Of a DNA stretch of 64,000 bases, positions 1 through 10,760 are shown piece after piece; the first letter of the stretch is position 1, and each line of letters opens with the position of its first letter. The stretch spans positions 4,047,501 through 4,111,500 of the forward strand of contig NC_061778.1 in assembly GCF_022458985.1 (NCBI RefSeq), written 5' to 3'. The notes beneath the pieces were generated by a model. That model was not told the origin of the DNA, made no database searches, and saw only the letters and a program-made list of their open reading frames with translations. The stretch is from Mugil cephalus (lineage: Eukaryota > Chordata > Actinopteri > Mugiliformes > Mugilidae). Both the position numbers and the translations under genes were made by a program.

Positions 1-2024
1 ACAGAGGGACCCCACAAGTATTTTAAAGTGACCGTACTGTCCTACCGAATTACTTATTAATACGCACAAGATCAATGTTCTAGGATAAAATTACATCAAG
101 TCATGATTCTTGTAAATACGTTTTAAAACCCGGCTTTAAATCACTCACATGGTTTTTTGGTAATAACGCAATTTTGGTAAATGTTGATTCACTACTGCAC
201 TATTGCATGCATGTATATATATATATATATATATATACATATGCAACATTTGTGAAGAAAATATACAATCAAAGGACAGATACGTGGTAAAAATATTATT
301 AATAGCTGGAAAAAAAAAATGTGGAAAGGAGGAAAACCCTCCCTTCCCTTTTGTACAGGATCAATGGATACAGATTGTAGACGATATCTACACAATGGAA
401 AAGATAACGCACACTGCGTAAAACTACAGGAAGCTGAATTTAAAGAAAAACGGATGAAATGCACATTTCACTAAACATATAACTCCCGCATGTTCATTTG
501 TTCTTGTACATTGTTTTTTTTTGTTATTGTAGCATATATGTAAACTAAACTGAATTAAATAGTGTTTTATAGCGGACACCTGATGATCCTACGACATATT
601 TCCAAACTGTATTACATTTAGCTTTCAGCATCTTAGCAAAAACATACAATCAATAAAAATAAATCAAAATGTTATTGGTCACAAATAAATATCAGATCAT
701 TTCTATTGTTTATATGGAAAAAAACAAATAAATATGAATATTCTACATCTTTTCCGTGTAATACGTGAATTCAGCACCGCAGTTTTTTGCCCATAATATA
801 AAATAACATCAACAATTTACATTCTCGTTTACATTTTTTATAAGATTCCATCTATATGCAACGATGTGAAACGTGCAACTCTAGTTGCATCACTACTGTC
901 ACACGTCAACTCAACCATGCTGTGAATTAATTCGATCCGGTGTATTGTTAGAACTACTTAGGTTCCTCGACGCATGCGTACAGACAAAAACGAATTACTA
1001 AATTCTGCTTTAAGAACTGACAAAGTGTTTCCTAACAAACTCTTTTCCACTCAACTTACGAATACATTCTGCATCATTGCATGTCAGAGATACACAACTG
1101 TCCCTACACGCAGCTTTAAAACATTCTCACTGACTAAACAGAAGCTTTTACGAGTAACTTGTTCACTTTAACATCTTAAAAACGTGCACCGAGAGTAAAA
1201 TAATCATAAATAAATGTAACTTTTCATGATAATAAACCGCTACGAAGCGAACATATACTTTCTTTTTGACACACAACGTTTCACGCATGCTTGAATAGAA
1301 GCGACCTGGTTAATGTGATGGGTCCCCCCCACACTTACCTCAACTTACCTCATCTTAATACGAGCTCTAGTCCCGTTCCAGACAACGACAGACAGATATA
1401 ACCTACCTGCGAATACTCACAGTGTCCATAGAAAAGCCCGTCCTCCATTAGACCCACCTACCTTTTTTTTTTATTATTATTCACATATGCTGAACACAAG
1501 GACCTGAAAATCTAAAAGCTGTTAGTCAGTACTTACCTTTGGGGGTCAATAAATAAAATAAAAAAAAAAACACACTCAAAAGTTCCATGTATCTCACTTA
1601 AAAATAGCTTTTAAAAAGCCATGAACTCTGTCTTATTAAATTAGCAACAGAAGGTGTTTTTCTTACTCACCAGTCAGAGCTTACTTGTTTCTCAACATCT
1701 TTACATAGTCATGGTTTACTTGTACATTGTTGAAATTCACAAGACAAACAATACTGTATTATGACAAGAAATATAGCAAGCGCAAATATACCGAGGGATG
1801 AAAACATAACATGTTCTGTCACTTATGAGAGCCATTAATCATTTTTCTTTTAACAATGCACGACAAGCAAGTGACAAGAGGGTGATCAAAGCTTCTTCTA
1901 CTCTATAATACACAGAGAACCCCCTGAAAGATAAATAAATATTCCATTAGAGAGAGAGTGATCATCAGGGCACATTGACTGACTGTGGTGAGTATCAGGA
2001 GCAGTGCAGGTGGAGGGGCAGTAC
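1..2024. other. Non-coding stretch, probably intron of hnrnpul1
   Basis: No exon could be recognised on either strand. The last coding exon seen in hnrnpul1 ends at 2025 with a good donor, so transcription must continue leftwards. The missing part of the gene (end of the kinase-like domain and the Gly/Arg-rich tail) should lie beyond position 1. The DNA is AT-rich with T/A runs and a TA microsatellite near 214-237. The short open frames here resemble no known protein. An alternative 3' end for a short transcript cannot be excluded. Confidence 0.55.
214..237. repeat. (TA)n microsatellite
   Basis: About twelve uninterrupted TA units, a simple tandem repeat in AT-rich non-coding DNA. Confidence 0.9.
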
Positions 2025-5000
2025 CTGATCCAGGATGTAGTTGCGTCTCTTGCGGGCGGCGATCTCGATCAGCCTGTTCAGACACTGGGTGGCCTGTTGT
2101 ATCAGAACGTCCCAACGCCCCGAGTAGTTCCTCTGGCGGCGCAGACCCATCACCTGCATGGATGAACGTGGTGTTAAAAAGCGTGTTCGTGTAGATGTTT
2201 AGGAACGGTGGAGAAAGCGGAGAGATGAAAAAAAAGAAAAACCAACCTTCATCTTGTCCATGATGGCGTTTGTTCCCAGGATGTTGTACTTCTTCTCAGG
2301 GTTCGTCTCAGCGTGTTTTATGGCCCAGGTGGTTTTTCCACAGGCAGGAAGGCCAACCATCATCAGTATCTGGAACAATTCAACAAATAATCTGAATTAA
2401 CTCTGCATTAAAAGAGTCGTATATTAGAGAGAGTCTGGCCAACTAGAGAATGGACCGTCTGAGCTGGTTTCATTCATATTCACCCATAGATTTTATACAG
2501 GAAAAATAAAGTCATACCAACATTAATGTGAAACTTAATCTCAAAAACGCCCAACACCACTTTACAAATGAATGAAGTTTGAAGTTAACCTAGCCTTATG
2601 CTAGCCTTATGCTAACTAGTTATCTAGACTGAAGGCTCAGAAAAATAGCAGCTAGCGTCATATATACTGTGAAACTCATGTGTTCATGTAATTTATGTCC
2701 ATGTAGATAGATAAATTTCATTTTGTCTCAGTTACTACCAAGTTACTACGGCTAACATGCTATGATATAATGATAATACTAAATAACAGTAAGACTACCT
2801 TGATTTTCTGAGTATTTATATATTTTTTTTGAGTAATTTCAAACTTGTAATGGCGATGGATGAACACGGAGACTGAGGAGAAGGTAAACACAGCTCCATG
2901 ACTGATGGCTCGTTTAAGATATTTAAAGTAATTTAAGTGAGGGCCTTTTACATACTGACAGATGTTGGCAATAACATTTATAGGCCCATTAATGGTGAAA
3001 ATAAGACATTTATTTCAACATAACACATCCGCCCCATAGAGTTACACTGTACAATCTTCCCTCCGATGTAGCAAACATGGCGCCCATGGTTTGATGCAGC
3101 CCATACATTTCCCCTATGCACCTGCAAGCTGAAAAATACTTGTACTCTACTTATGTTTCCTGTTTATTTTGTATGAATAAGAGCGTTAAATATTGCTCGA
3201 GTTCGAGAAATCTTTATGTTTTTGTTTAAATTGTAACTTGAAACATTTGTTTTTATTGTGTCATTTTTATCATGTGGAGGGAGATAAAAACAGTATCAGC
3301 TCCAAATATCAGCCTTAAAAAATCCATATCGGTCGATCTCTAATACTTATTACTAAATTCGCTGTTTCTTTTCTGGTGATAAATGTCCAAATATTAATGT
3401 TTATATTGTAAATCAGTTTTATATTCACTGTAATATACTTTTTTCTTCCATTCACAATTAATTGTTTGAAAAGCATCATCAACTTTCAAATTTTCAGCTG
3501 TGTCCTACCTCGCATTCAGATTTGCTGGCGGGTCCTTTGGTGCCTCTGATCTTGTGCTCCATGTCGAGATTGTGGATGTACGTGAATCCCTCTGGCGGGG
3601 GGAAGTACGGCTCCTGCTTCTGCCCAAAGTTGAACTCAACGGCACAATTCTTGACCAGGACGTGAGGGAACAGGGCGCGACCTGCCAGCTCCTCCTTGGT
3701 CGTCCGGAAAGCCACACCCAAGTTCACTCCGTTCTTAGAATAGCCCATTTCCACCTCGTCACCGCTGTCGAAGTCCTAAAATTATAGTCGCGCGAGAGAA
3801 AAATAACACAATTTTGCTTATAAATAGATTAAATGCAGTAAAATTTGTACTTGATATAACAACAAAATGACTCCATCCAATGATTAATAAAAAGTTGTCC
3901 TTATATGATGCTATTAAAAAAATAAAAGAGTAAATGTCGGGATAACTTACAATGTAGCAGCCGATGACGTCGTTCTCACCAAACTTCTCACCAAAGTCTG
4001 CAAACTTGCAGTCAGCGGATTTCTTTCCTGTTCCTCCGTATCCAAAAGAAAAAGGCTCCTCACCTAAAAACACGACGGAGGTAAATGCACCGATGACTAA
4101 AAAGGAAAAGATTCGTGCATCATCTTGATTGTCGGGCCGGATGCTGCTCTTACCGAGCTGAGTGCTGCAGTGATTCAGGGACCATCCGATTCTGACCACA
4201 TGGGGGTCGGGCTCACTGCTGGGGAGGTGCTTCACTGGGATTTCTTCATTGATCTGCAGGACGAGAAGAAAACGAGGTCAAAAACGAGTGTTTAGTCATA
4301 GTACAATTTCCTAAACTGTGTGAAATAAACATATTAAGAAGTAGCTCACAACTCGATCATAAGAAGTATTAAATATTTTCTGATTCATTCCTGTGAGGTC
4401 TAACATGTTATGACCTACATATTTTTTTTTTTTAAAACAAATTCTCTGTATATTACCTTCATCTCGTAGCACACGCGGCCCTGGGTGACCCCGTGTGTCG
4501 CTCGTGCTCCAGCCCACAGGTAAGCGAAGCCTTCGATGGTCAGTGGATAACCGCTGTAGCGGTCCCGGGACACTTTGAAGTGCAAATCGCAGTTATCTGA
4601 AAAGAAGACAATTTTAATATATAAATATATATATATATATTTGCCTGCATATCATGTCTTTTTCTTGTCTTAATTGTCTGCTGCCAGACTATCTGTTCCC
4701 CACACTTATGCAAAAGCACCTCAGGGCACCTTAAAAGGCGCTATAGAAGTTCAAATTATTCGTCTTGTATCTGTACTTCCACGTATTATTTCTCCGGTTT
4801 TAACATTCATAAACTCTTCAATATAATTTACCATCCTTCAATATCCGCTACACCTGAAATTGTTATTCATTCATTAGATATTAGAAAAGGAATTTGATGT
4901 TAGTTTATATCACGGGTCAAACTATTGCATTTACATCCCATCTCATCGCACAATACACACAAACAACACTGCATCTGAACTGTTCCCAGTTTCCTGTGGT

Positions 5001-7601
5001 ACACGACAAGATTGTCCTTTGTCGCCTGTGATATTTACAATTGTTTTTGTGTCACGCTTCACATGTCGTGTCTTTTTACGTCCTTTTAAGTTATTATAAA
5101 AATGTTCCCGGAATACTTGTAATTTCATTTCCAGGTCAAACTAAAATTATATGTATATAATAACTTTGGGTTGTAGCTGCAAACAGTCGTGAAAATGTTT
5201 CTCCTATGATACATATATATAATATCTGAACTGGAACTTCATGAACCGACGGTTCACAATCAAAAAGTCTCCAGTTGAGACAGATGTTCTTTAAATTTAT
5301 AACTACATTTGTCTCAAGTCTTCATTTTCTTACTCACATGTGTCAATCGTGATAAGAGTGTCATCAATGTTCTCCTCCTCATCTTCAGCAGGAGGTTGTG
5401 GTGTTCGGGATCTGCACGTTATCAGAAGAATGTTAGGTTAAAAACCCGTGCAGCCACTTTCACAGAAACATTCATTTCGCTCAGTCACACATTTTTTCTA
5501 ATCGTCTTACCTTTTTTCCTCGCGGTGCTCGTAGTAGCCGTAGCTCCTGCTCTCCTCGTACGGTCTCTTGCGGCCATAGTGTCCACCCCTGTCAGCTTCC
5601 ACTTTAACCTGTGGAGTCTGTTCTGAAGCGTCCTGCTCGCCCTGCTCTTCTTTCTCTTTAGGTTCTTCTTGTCTGTCTTCAGCGGCCTCCGTCTCCTCTT
5701 CTAGTTTGACTTCCACTTTGACTTCTGAAACAACACATCAACAAAAACAACGTGTCACAATGGGAACTGCGAACAAGGCACTGTCGTGTTTACAGGTTCT
5801 AGGACAAAATAAATCTGGAAAAACGAATGAATGTGCAGACAGACCATATAAACTTTATCAAATTTATGTTTAAAGTGCTGCACGCAACTGCAGACTGCAC
5901 ATCAAAGTCAAATTGCTCTATGACATAACAGTGCTAACCACTGAGTAACTGTGCCGACCTCAAATTTAGATAAGCACTAGTAAAACAACATCCCCGCCAC
6001 AGTTTGTGAGGTGACCTACCTTCAGGTCGTAAACACTATCAAAAAGGAATTGACACGCATGCAAAAAGCCAGGGTCTTTTTGGGTATGTGTCAATTCCTC
6101 TTTATTCTCAACACAAAAACATTATGTCTGCGACACTTTTCAAGACAACTATTTAGCTGATAAACAGTTAAAAAATTACCTTGTTTATTCTCAGCGGCCT
6201 CCTCCTCCTCCTCTCTCGGTTCAGGCTTGGAATCTTCTTCGGACATCATGTCGGACTTCTGTATATCTACATCGGCTGTGAAGTCGGGCATGCTGTGACC
6301 CGAGTCTGAAGCTGGCTGACTTTCATAAGGTTCGCCTTCTGCTTCCTCTTCTTCATAGTAGCCACCCGAATCTCTACCCTCGTCCTCTTCTTCTTCTTCG
6401 TCTTCTTCTTCTTGTTGTTGAGGTGCTTCGGCTTCGCCATCATCTTCTCCTTCTCCGTCTCCATCCCCATCTCCACTTCCATCGCCCTCACCATCACCAT
6501 AGTCTTCAGTTGCCTCTGCACACGAAAAAAGGGGAAATTCAAAACTATGAGTTCACGTCTTATAACGGCAAATTATAATTCAATTTACAAACTATATTGG
6601 ACAATAGACTCTATAGTTTATATGTCACAAACCACGTAATTACATTTCATATAAGACTATTTATTTATTTATTATTGGAGTTATAAACAATTACAACTAA
6701 AATTTTACTTGAAAAGAACATATAAATCTTGTCTACAAAAGATCAATGAAAATATTTGGTGTTTTGTGAAAAGTTTATACCTTTTTTCTCCCATCTAAAA
6801 ATATATATAACAGTTTGAATTTTCCTTATCTCAATTATTCCAATATTGTCTACCTGTCCTTCCTTCTTTTCTTAACTACTCATCACACAATAGAAATGCT
6901 TTTTCTCACAGAAGCGCTTCGTTTAACTGTAGATAAACAGAACGCAGAATCCACGCTTCAAATATCTGAAATACAAACGTAATCTGCTCGTTTCTCTACA
7001 GAAGAAATTCTCTCCATATTTCATCACATCGATAGTACATCCAAACACCAACATTTAATCCCCTTTAAAGGTCCCAAACTTTGGACATTTGTCATTAAAG
7101 TCTCACTCTTTGTTACCAGCCTTTAAAGTCGAGCTTAAAAAGTTTCTCATTATGTCCTGAGATCTGACTTTCACTTTTACATTCCAATTTGCTGCTTGTT
7201 ATTATAACTCTTTTCATGTTTTTAAATTTTATATCTCAGAACTGTATTGTTTTGAGTGTTGTTATCATTAGATTTCTTTGTTTTTCCCATTAATGTTCAT
7301 TTTTGTTGTGTTTCCCTCGCAAAAACCATTCATTGTTTGTGTTTCCAAAACTAAACTCTAGTGTCCCACCTTGTTGTTCTTGACCATCATCTCCATCTTC
7401 ATTGTCTTCGGCGTCCTGGTAGTCTTGGTCGCATTCGTCCTCCTGCTCGCCTTGCTCCGAGGCATCAGCCTGCGATTCAGCCTCCAAAGCTGCCTTCAGC
7501 CTCTCCACCAAGTCCGCCTTCAGGCCTCTGGTGTCCAGGCCACGGCGCTGGAGCTCCTCCTTTAGCTCGTTCACTTTCAGTTTTTTCACGTCGACACTCA
7601 T
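2025..7601 (-). CDS. hnrnpul1: Heterogeneous nuclear ribonucleoprotein U-like protein 1 (5' part; 3' exons outside window)
   Basis: Nuclear RNA-binding protein of the hnRNP U family, whose members act in mRNA processing, transcription and the DNA-damage response. Coding exons on the minus strand, 5' to 3': 7601-7370, 6515-6180, 5724-5511, 5411-5338, 4596-4457, 4253-4154, 4063-3951, 3775-3509, 2369-2247, 2153-2025. Phases join cleanly and give 576 residues. Visible parts are an N-terminal SAP DNA-binding motif (about residues 1-40, with [20 protein letters not shown]), an acidic Glu/Asp-rich stretch (50-240), the RKRPYEE motif, a SPRY domain (about 285-470) with the family segments [13 protein letters not shown] and [15 protein letters not shown], and a kinase-like domain with Walker [10 protein letters not shown] (498-506). 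The segment [28 protein letters not shown] favours UL1 over hnRNP U or UL2. The start at 7601 gives the SAP motif at once. The C-terminal exons, including the Gly/Arg-rich tail, are not in the window. Confidence 0.95.
6180..6515 (-). other. hnrnpul1 exon 2, low-complexity acidic exon
   Basis: This 336-nt exon codes almost entirely for Glu, Asp and Gly-rich sequence, including runs such as [18 protein letters not shown] and [10 protein letters not shown]. It is the least conserved part of the family. In the human protein, as I remember it, the matching region is less acidic and contains other motifs. Codon repetition (GAA/GAG/GAT) suggests expansion by replication slippage. Start and end are given in transcript order. 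Confidence 0.8.
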
Positions 7602-7618
7602 TGTGTGTGTGTGTGTGT
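7602..7618 (-). repeat. (CA)n microsatellite touching the hnrnpul1 start codon
   Basis: On the coding strand an uninterrupted CA run of about eight units is followed directly by the ATG at 7601. It therefore forms the last bases of the 5' leader. Confidence 0.85.
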
Positions 7619-7658
7619 CTGATTGCTTGTTTGCCTGAAGTTTGTTTGTGTTGGTTTG

Positions 7659-8300
7659 CTGACAAAAACACAGGGCAGAGAGGACAGTCAGATGCAGCCA
7701 GCAAACACTGTGTGTAACTTTCAAATCGATACGTATTGCGCGGCACTCCGTTTCGCTAAGCTAACGGGCGCTGCACAGATAATGCACAATTGCACCTCGC
7801 AATACTACATATTTGCACATATTATTAACACAGGCTTATTATGACCCTCCGTCGAACTGCTTGCAATACAAAACTTTAACCTGGATACATGTGTGTTTAT
7901 TATTCGCCTTCAGCCTTTCGATACTTGGCTAAAGCTAGCAACCGTTTTAGCTTAGCGTTAGCTCTCAGTTCACAACCGATGTATGGTAAATAATATAAAC
8001 TCAAAGAATATGCAAGCCGCATGCCTCACTTTGGGTTTTTAATTTGAGTTTAACCCTAACTTGCATTGTGTGTAGCACTTAAAGTGTAGCAATAAAGTAA
8101 TATATGGCTAAAAATAAGGTTGAGGCCTACCTTCTTTTACGCGAGTTGGCGGGTGAGTCGTGGTGGATGATTGAGAGCCGCTACTGCCCCCTAGCGCCAC
8201 ACAACAGACCGAAACCTAAACCCGGAAGTGAGCCAAACCACTACACACATAGACACGGATTTATTTTTTATCTGTTACAAACGATTCAACGAAAACTTTG
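7659..8300 (-). promoter_or_regulatory. Probable hnrnpul1 leader intron and promoter region
   Basis: On the minus strand a strong polypyrimidine tract and AG acceptor end at 7659, leaving a 57-nt leader (7658-7602) before the start codon. Upstream, AAG|GTAGGC at 8130/8129 could be the donor of a non-coding first exon. An ETS-type site (CCGGAAGTG, 8222-8230) and a CTCF-like site (8183-8200) lie just above it. This is inference from splice signals only; no TATA box was seen. Confidence 0.45.
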
Positions 8301-9162
8301 ACGCTCACTGAACAATATTTCGCCGAAAAATACATAGTTGTAATGCTAAGTGGTGTTCTTAAAGCAGAATGTGTGGGAAATCTGCATTTTGATTTAGTGA
8401 GTATTTGCCCCGTTACCCATTTGGAACAGTCCACAGTGGGAAGTGGTGTTTACATTCAAAGCATGCTGGGTAGTGTAGTTTTTTTCCTTCTTTTTTTTTT
8501 AACTCATAACTTGCACATATCATGACACAAACTCTATTAACAGATAGCATATATTTTATTTCACACCATATATTTTGCAATTATCATCTCACCCCATAAA
8601 CCAGCAGACATGTAATGTACAACATTGCAGGCAGTTACTGTAAAAAAAAAAAAAAAAATGCACTGATATGATCTGGTGTTTATTTGTTTTGTTGTCTGTT
8701 TATTTTTGTGGTACCATATAATCAACAGTCACTCACAATCAAAGCCAATATAGCACGAAAATCACAATTCCTTTAGTGATTTAAGACCATGAAGATTATT
8801 TAGTTTAAAAAGAAATTATGCTGGAGTGGTTAGAAAATAAATTAACTTTAAAGTCAGCATTGCCATATACTGACAATCTTTATGTTCAGTCAGCTTTATG
8901 ATGAGGATGCAAGATCAACCTTAGAAATTCACTATGAATATCATAGTATTCCCACTTTACAATTAGTTGCTCAAAAAACACGAGCCAGTGATACCACCCA
9001 AATCCACAATGCACTGATATGCTTCTGTCCACCTCTTCGGCGTGGAACAGAGAGTGAAGCGGGGTAACTGTCAGGCATTACGTGACTACTATGTTGGAGT
9101 ACTCTCACTCTCGTACACAGAGACCGACATTATGCCGCAGCGTGTAAACAAGAACAGATTTG
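8301..9162. other. Intergenic or opa3 3' UTR
   Basis: The stretch separates the hnrnpul1 promoter from the opa3 stop codon; both genes run leftwards. It is AT-rich and has a poly-A run near 8641-8658. The opa3 3' UTR must lie here, but no single polyadenylation signal stands out. No coding sequence is supported. Confidence 0.5.
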
Positions 9163-10663
9163 TCACTTATTGGTGGGGACAGGGAAGGAGAGCAGTTGCC
9201 TGTTGACCTCTCTCAACTGAGCACCTAGAGTCTCTGTCGTCAGCGTCAACTCTGCTATTTGAGTTTGCAGGCTTATGAGGTTCTCGTTCAGTTCCTCCTC
9301 TTTGCGGCGCGAGTTAGCAGCCTGCCTGCTGTATTCCAACACCATACATCCTCCGCCGATGAGGAAAATGATCGCCTCTCCCAGCAACTCAGCGCCCAGC
9401 TCTGCAGCCGCGTCTTCGTTCAGTGGCTTGATGACGGATCCCCGGAAGCCCATGATCCGCATCTTCGTTCTCATCTCGATCCAGTGGTAGACTGTGAAGA
9501 CAACGAGCATGCAGCACACAAGCACAGGCAGCTTAGTAAAATCTGATATCGGAGTTTTGCTCGCATTTAGAGTGATGTGCCAGACCACAAGTGAACAAAT
9601 ATTTGTGACAATGTATGCATTCAAGATTCAAGAATCATTTATTGTCATTATGAGTGTGCATGCATGTAGAATAAGCATTATAAAATAAAACAAATACAGA
9701 TCATACAGATATATACATATAAGTCCTCTTTTGGACCTGGTCTGTCTGCACAGGCCGAGTCCAAATCTGGAAGAGGACTCCCCACAATCCCCTATGTAGT
9801 TCTTAATACACAAGCTAATTCCTTCCTGTCCTGTGCCATGAAGCTCCCATACCACACTGTCCACACCAAGACAGAGGTTCCACTGTGGTCCTGTAGAAAT
9901 TTGTGAATTTGTCTTCAGCTACCTGAGGAAGAACAGCCTCTGTTGGGCCTTCTTCACCAGGTGTGCAGTGTTTGTTCACAGAGCAGGTGAGGTCAGGTCA
10001 GATGTAAATGTTTCCAAAACTAAATGGGGATTATTTTCAGTGTACGCTTCTCCTTGTCTCATATTAGCCACAGTTGTCTCATAGAGTACACAGCACATAC
10101 TATAAATAACACGAGACGCTCTTAGCTGTCCTTGCCGTTTTTTTTAAGGCTTTGACTGGCTAAACAGAGGTAAACATCTAATGCGTTTCACAGGACAACA
10201 TATATCTGTCTGTCTAGAAGTGCTTACTTGGCTTTAATGTCATATCTTAAGCCGGACTGTGCGAAAGAATTGAACTATTGTCATATCATGTCCTCACAGC
10301 AAAGACAAGGTTTCACCCAACCTGTTCAATGACAGAACAAATCCCGCCCTCATCCATCATACCCGGCTCCTATTGGTCGAACGCGCCGACCCGTGAAAAT
10401 GATTGGACGAGCGCTCATATGAGCTTCAACGTCATTGGCTGTGGCGGCGCTCCTAGCGTGAGCAACGGTCACAGTGACAGCGAACTATAAGCCACTATCA
10501 GCCATTAGCTCGGTTACTCACACTGCGCCGGTGGAAGGCAGATGTAATTCTTGAAGAACTCGCTGCTCCGAGCTCCAGCTTTTATCCTGTTCGCCACGGG
10601 TTTGCTCATCTGTCTCACTCCAAGGTAGAGGAGCTTGGCGATGGGGAAGGCACCGACAACCAT
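9163..10663 (-). CDS. opa3: Optic atrophy 3 protein homolog
   Basis: Mitochondrial membrane-associated protein; human OPA3 defects cause optic atrophy and 3-methylglutaconic aciduria type III. There are two coding exons, 10663-10522 (47 codons plus one base) and 9491-9163, joining in phase to 156 residues. The N-terminus [28 protein letters not shown] matches the family's conserved mitochondrial-targeting start. Exon 2 carries the highly conserved [17 protein letters not shown] and [20 protein letters not shown], then a short hydrophobic stretch and a coiled-coil tail (about residues 100-145). The exon 1 donor reads T|GTGAGT and the exon 2 acceptor CTTCACAG. The intron (9492-10521) contains a LINE remnant and a CCAAT-box cluster. 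An apparent longer open frame running upstream of exon 2 is intron read-through. Confidence 0.96.
9628..10010 (-). mobile_element. Decayed LINE (non-LTR retrotransposon) fragment in opa3 intron
   Basis: On the minus strand the segment around 9905-9965 translates as [12 protein letters not shown], a typical match to the C-terminal part of fish LINE reverse transcriptases. Downstream frames ([11 protein letters not shown]..) resemble the following LINE segment with frameshifts. The left end (9628-9690) carries the TTTATTGTCATTATGAG tail motif also seen at 20410. It is broken by stops and frameshifts and cannot be functional. The family cannot be assigned by eye. Confidence 0.6.
10370..10440 (-). 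promoter_or_regulatory. Three evenly spaced CCAAT boxes (NF-Y type)
   Basis: ATTGG occurs on the plus strand at 10372, 10402 and 10434, that is CCAAT on the minus strand, at spacings of 30 and 32 bp. NF-Y-regulated promoters are known for repeated CCAAT boxes about one to three helical turns apart. The cluster lies in opa3 intron 1, some 80-150 bp past exon 1, in a GC-rich CpG-containing stretch. It could mark an alternative opa3 promoter or an antisense or bidirectional start. Confidence 0.45.
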
Positions 10664-10760
10664 CTTGGCGGAAACGCTTCACCACAGTGGGGCGTACTGA
10701 TTACGTAGGGGTGATGACGTGATGACGCTCGATTATTCACAACCCCGCCCACTTGTCCAC
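10664..10760 (-). promoter_or_regulatory. opa3 promoter-proximal region with CRE/ATF-like sites
   Basis: Upstream of the opa3 start codon, TGATGACGTGATGACGC (10712-10728) holds two overlapping TGACG half sites, with another ACGTA nearby at 10702-10707. ATF/CREB sites are common in promoters of genes for mitochondrial proteins. No TATA box is seen. Function is inferred. Confidence 0.45.

Noticed and set aside
7290-7724. Longer open frame starting upstream of the hnrnpul1 SAP exon
   Set aside because: The extra N-terminal residues read through the leader acceptor (CAG at 7659) and the CA repeat; the SAP start [10 protein letters not shown] is the natural one.
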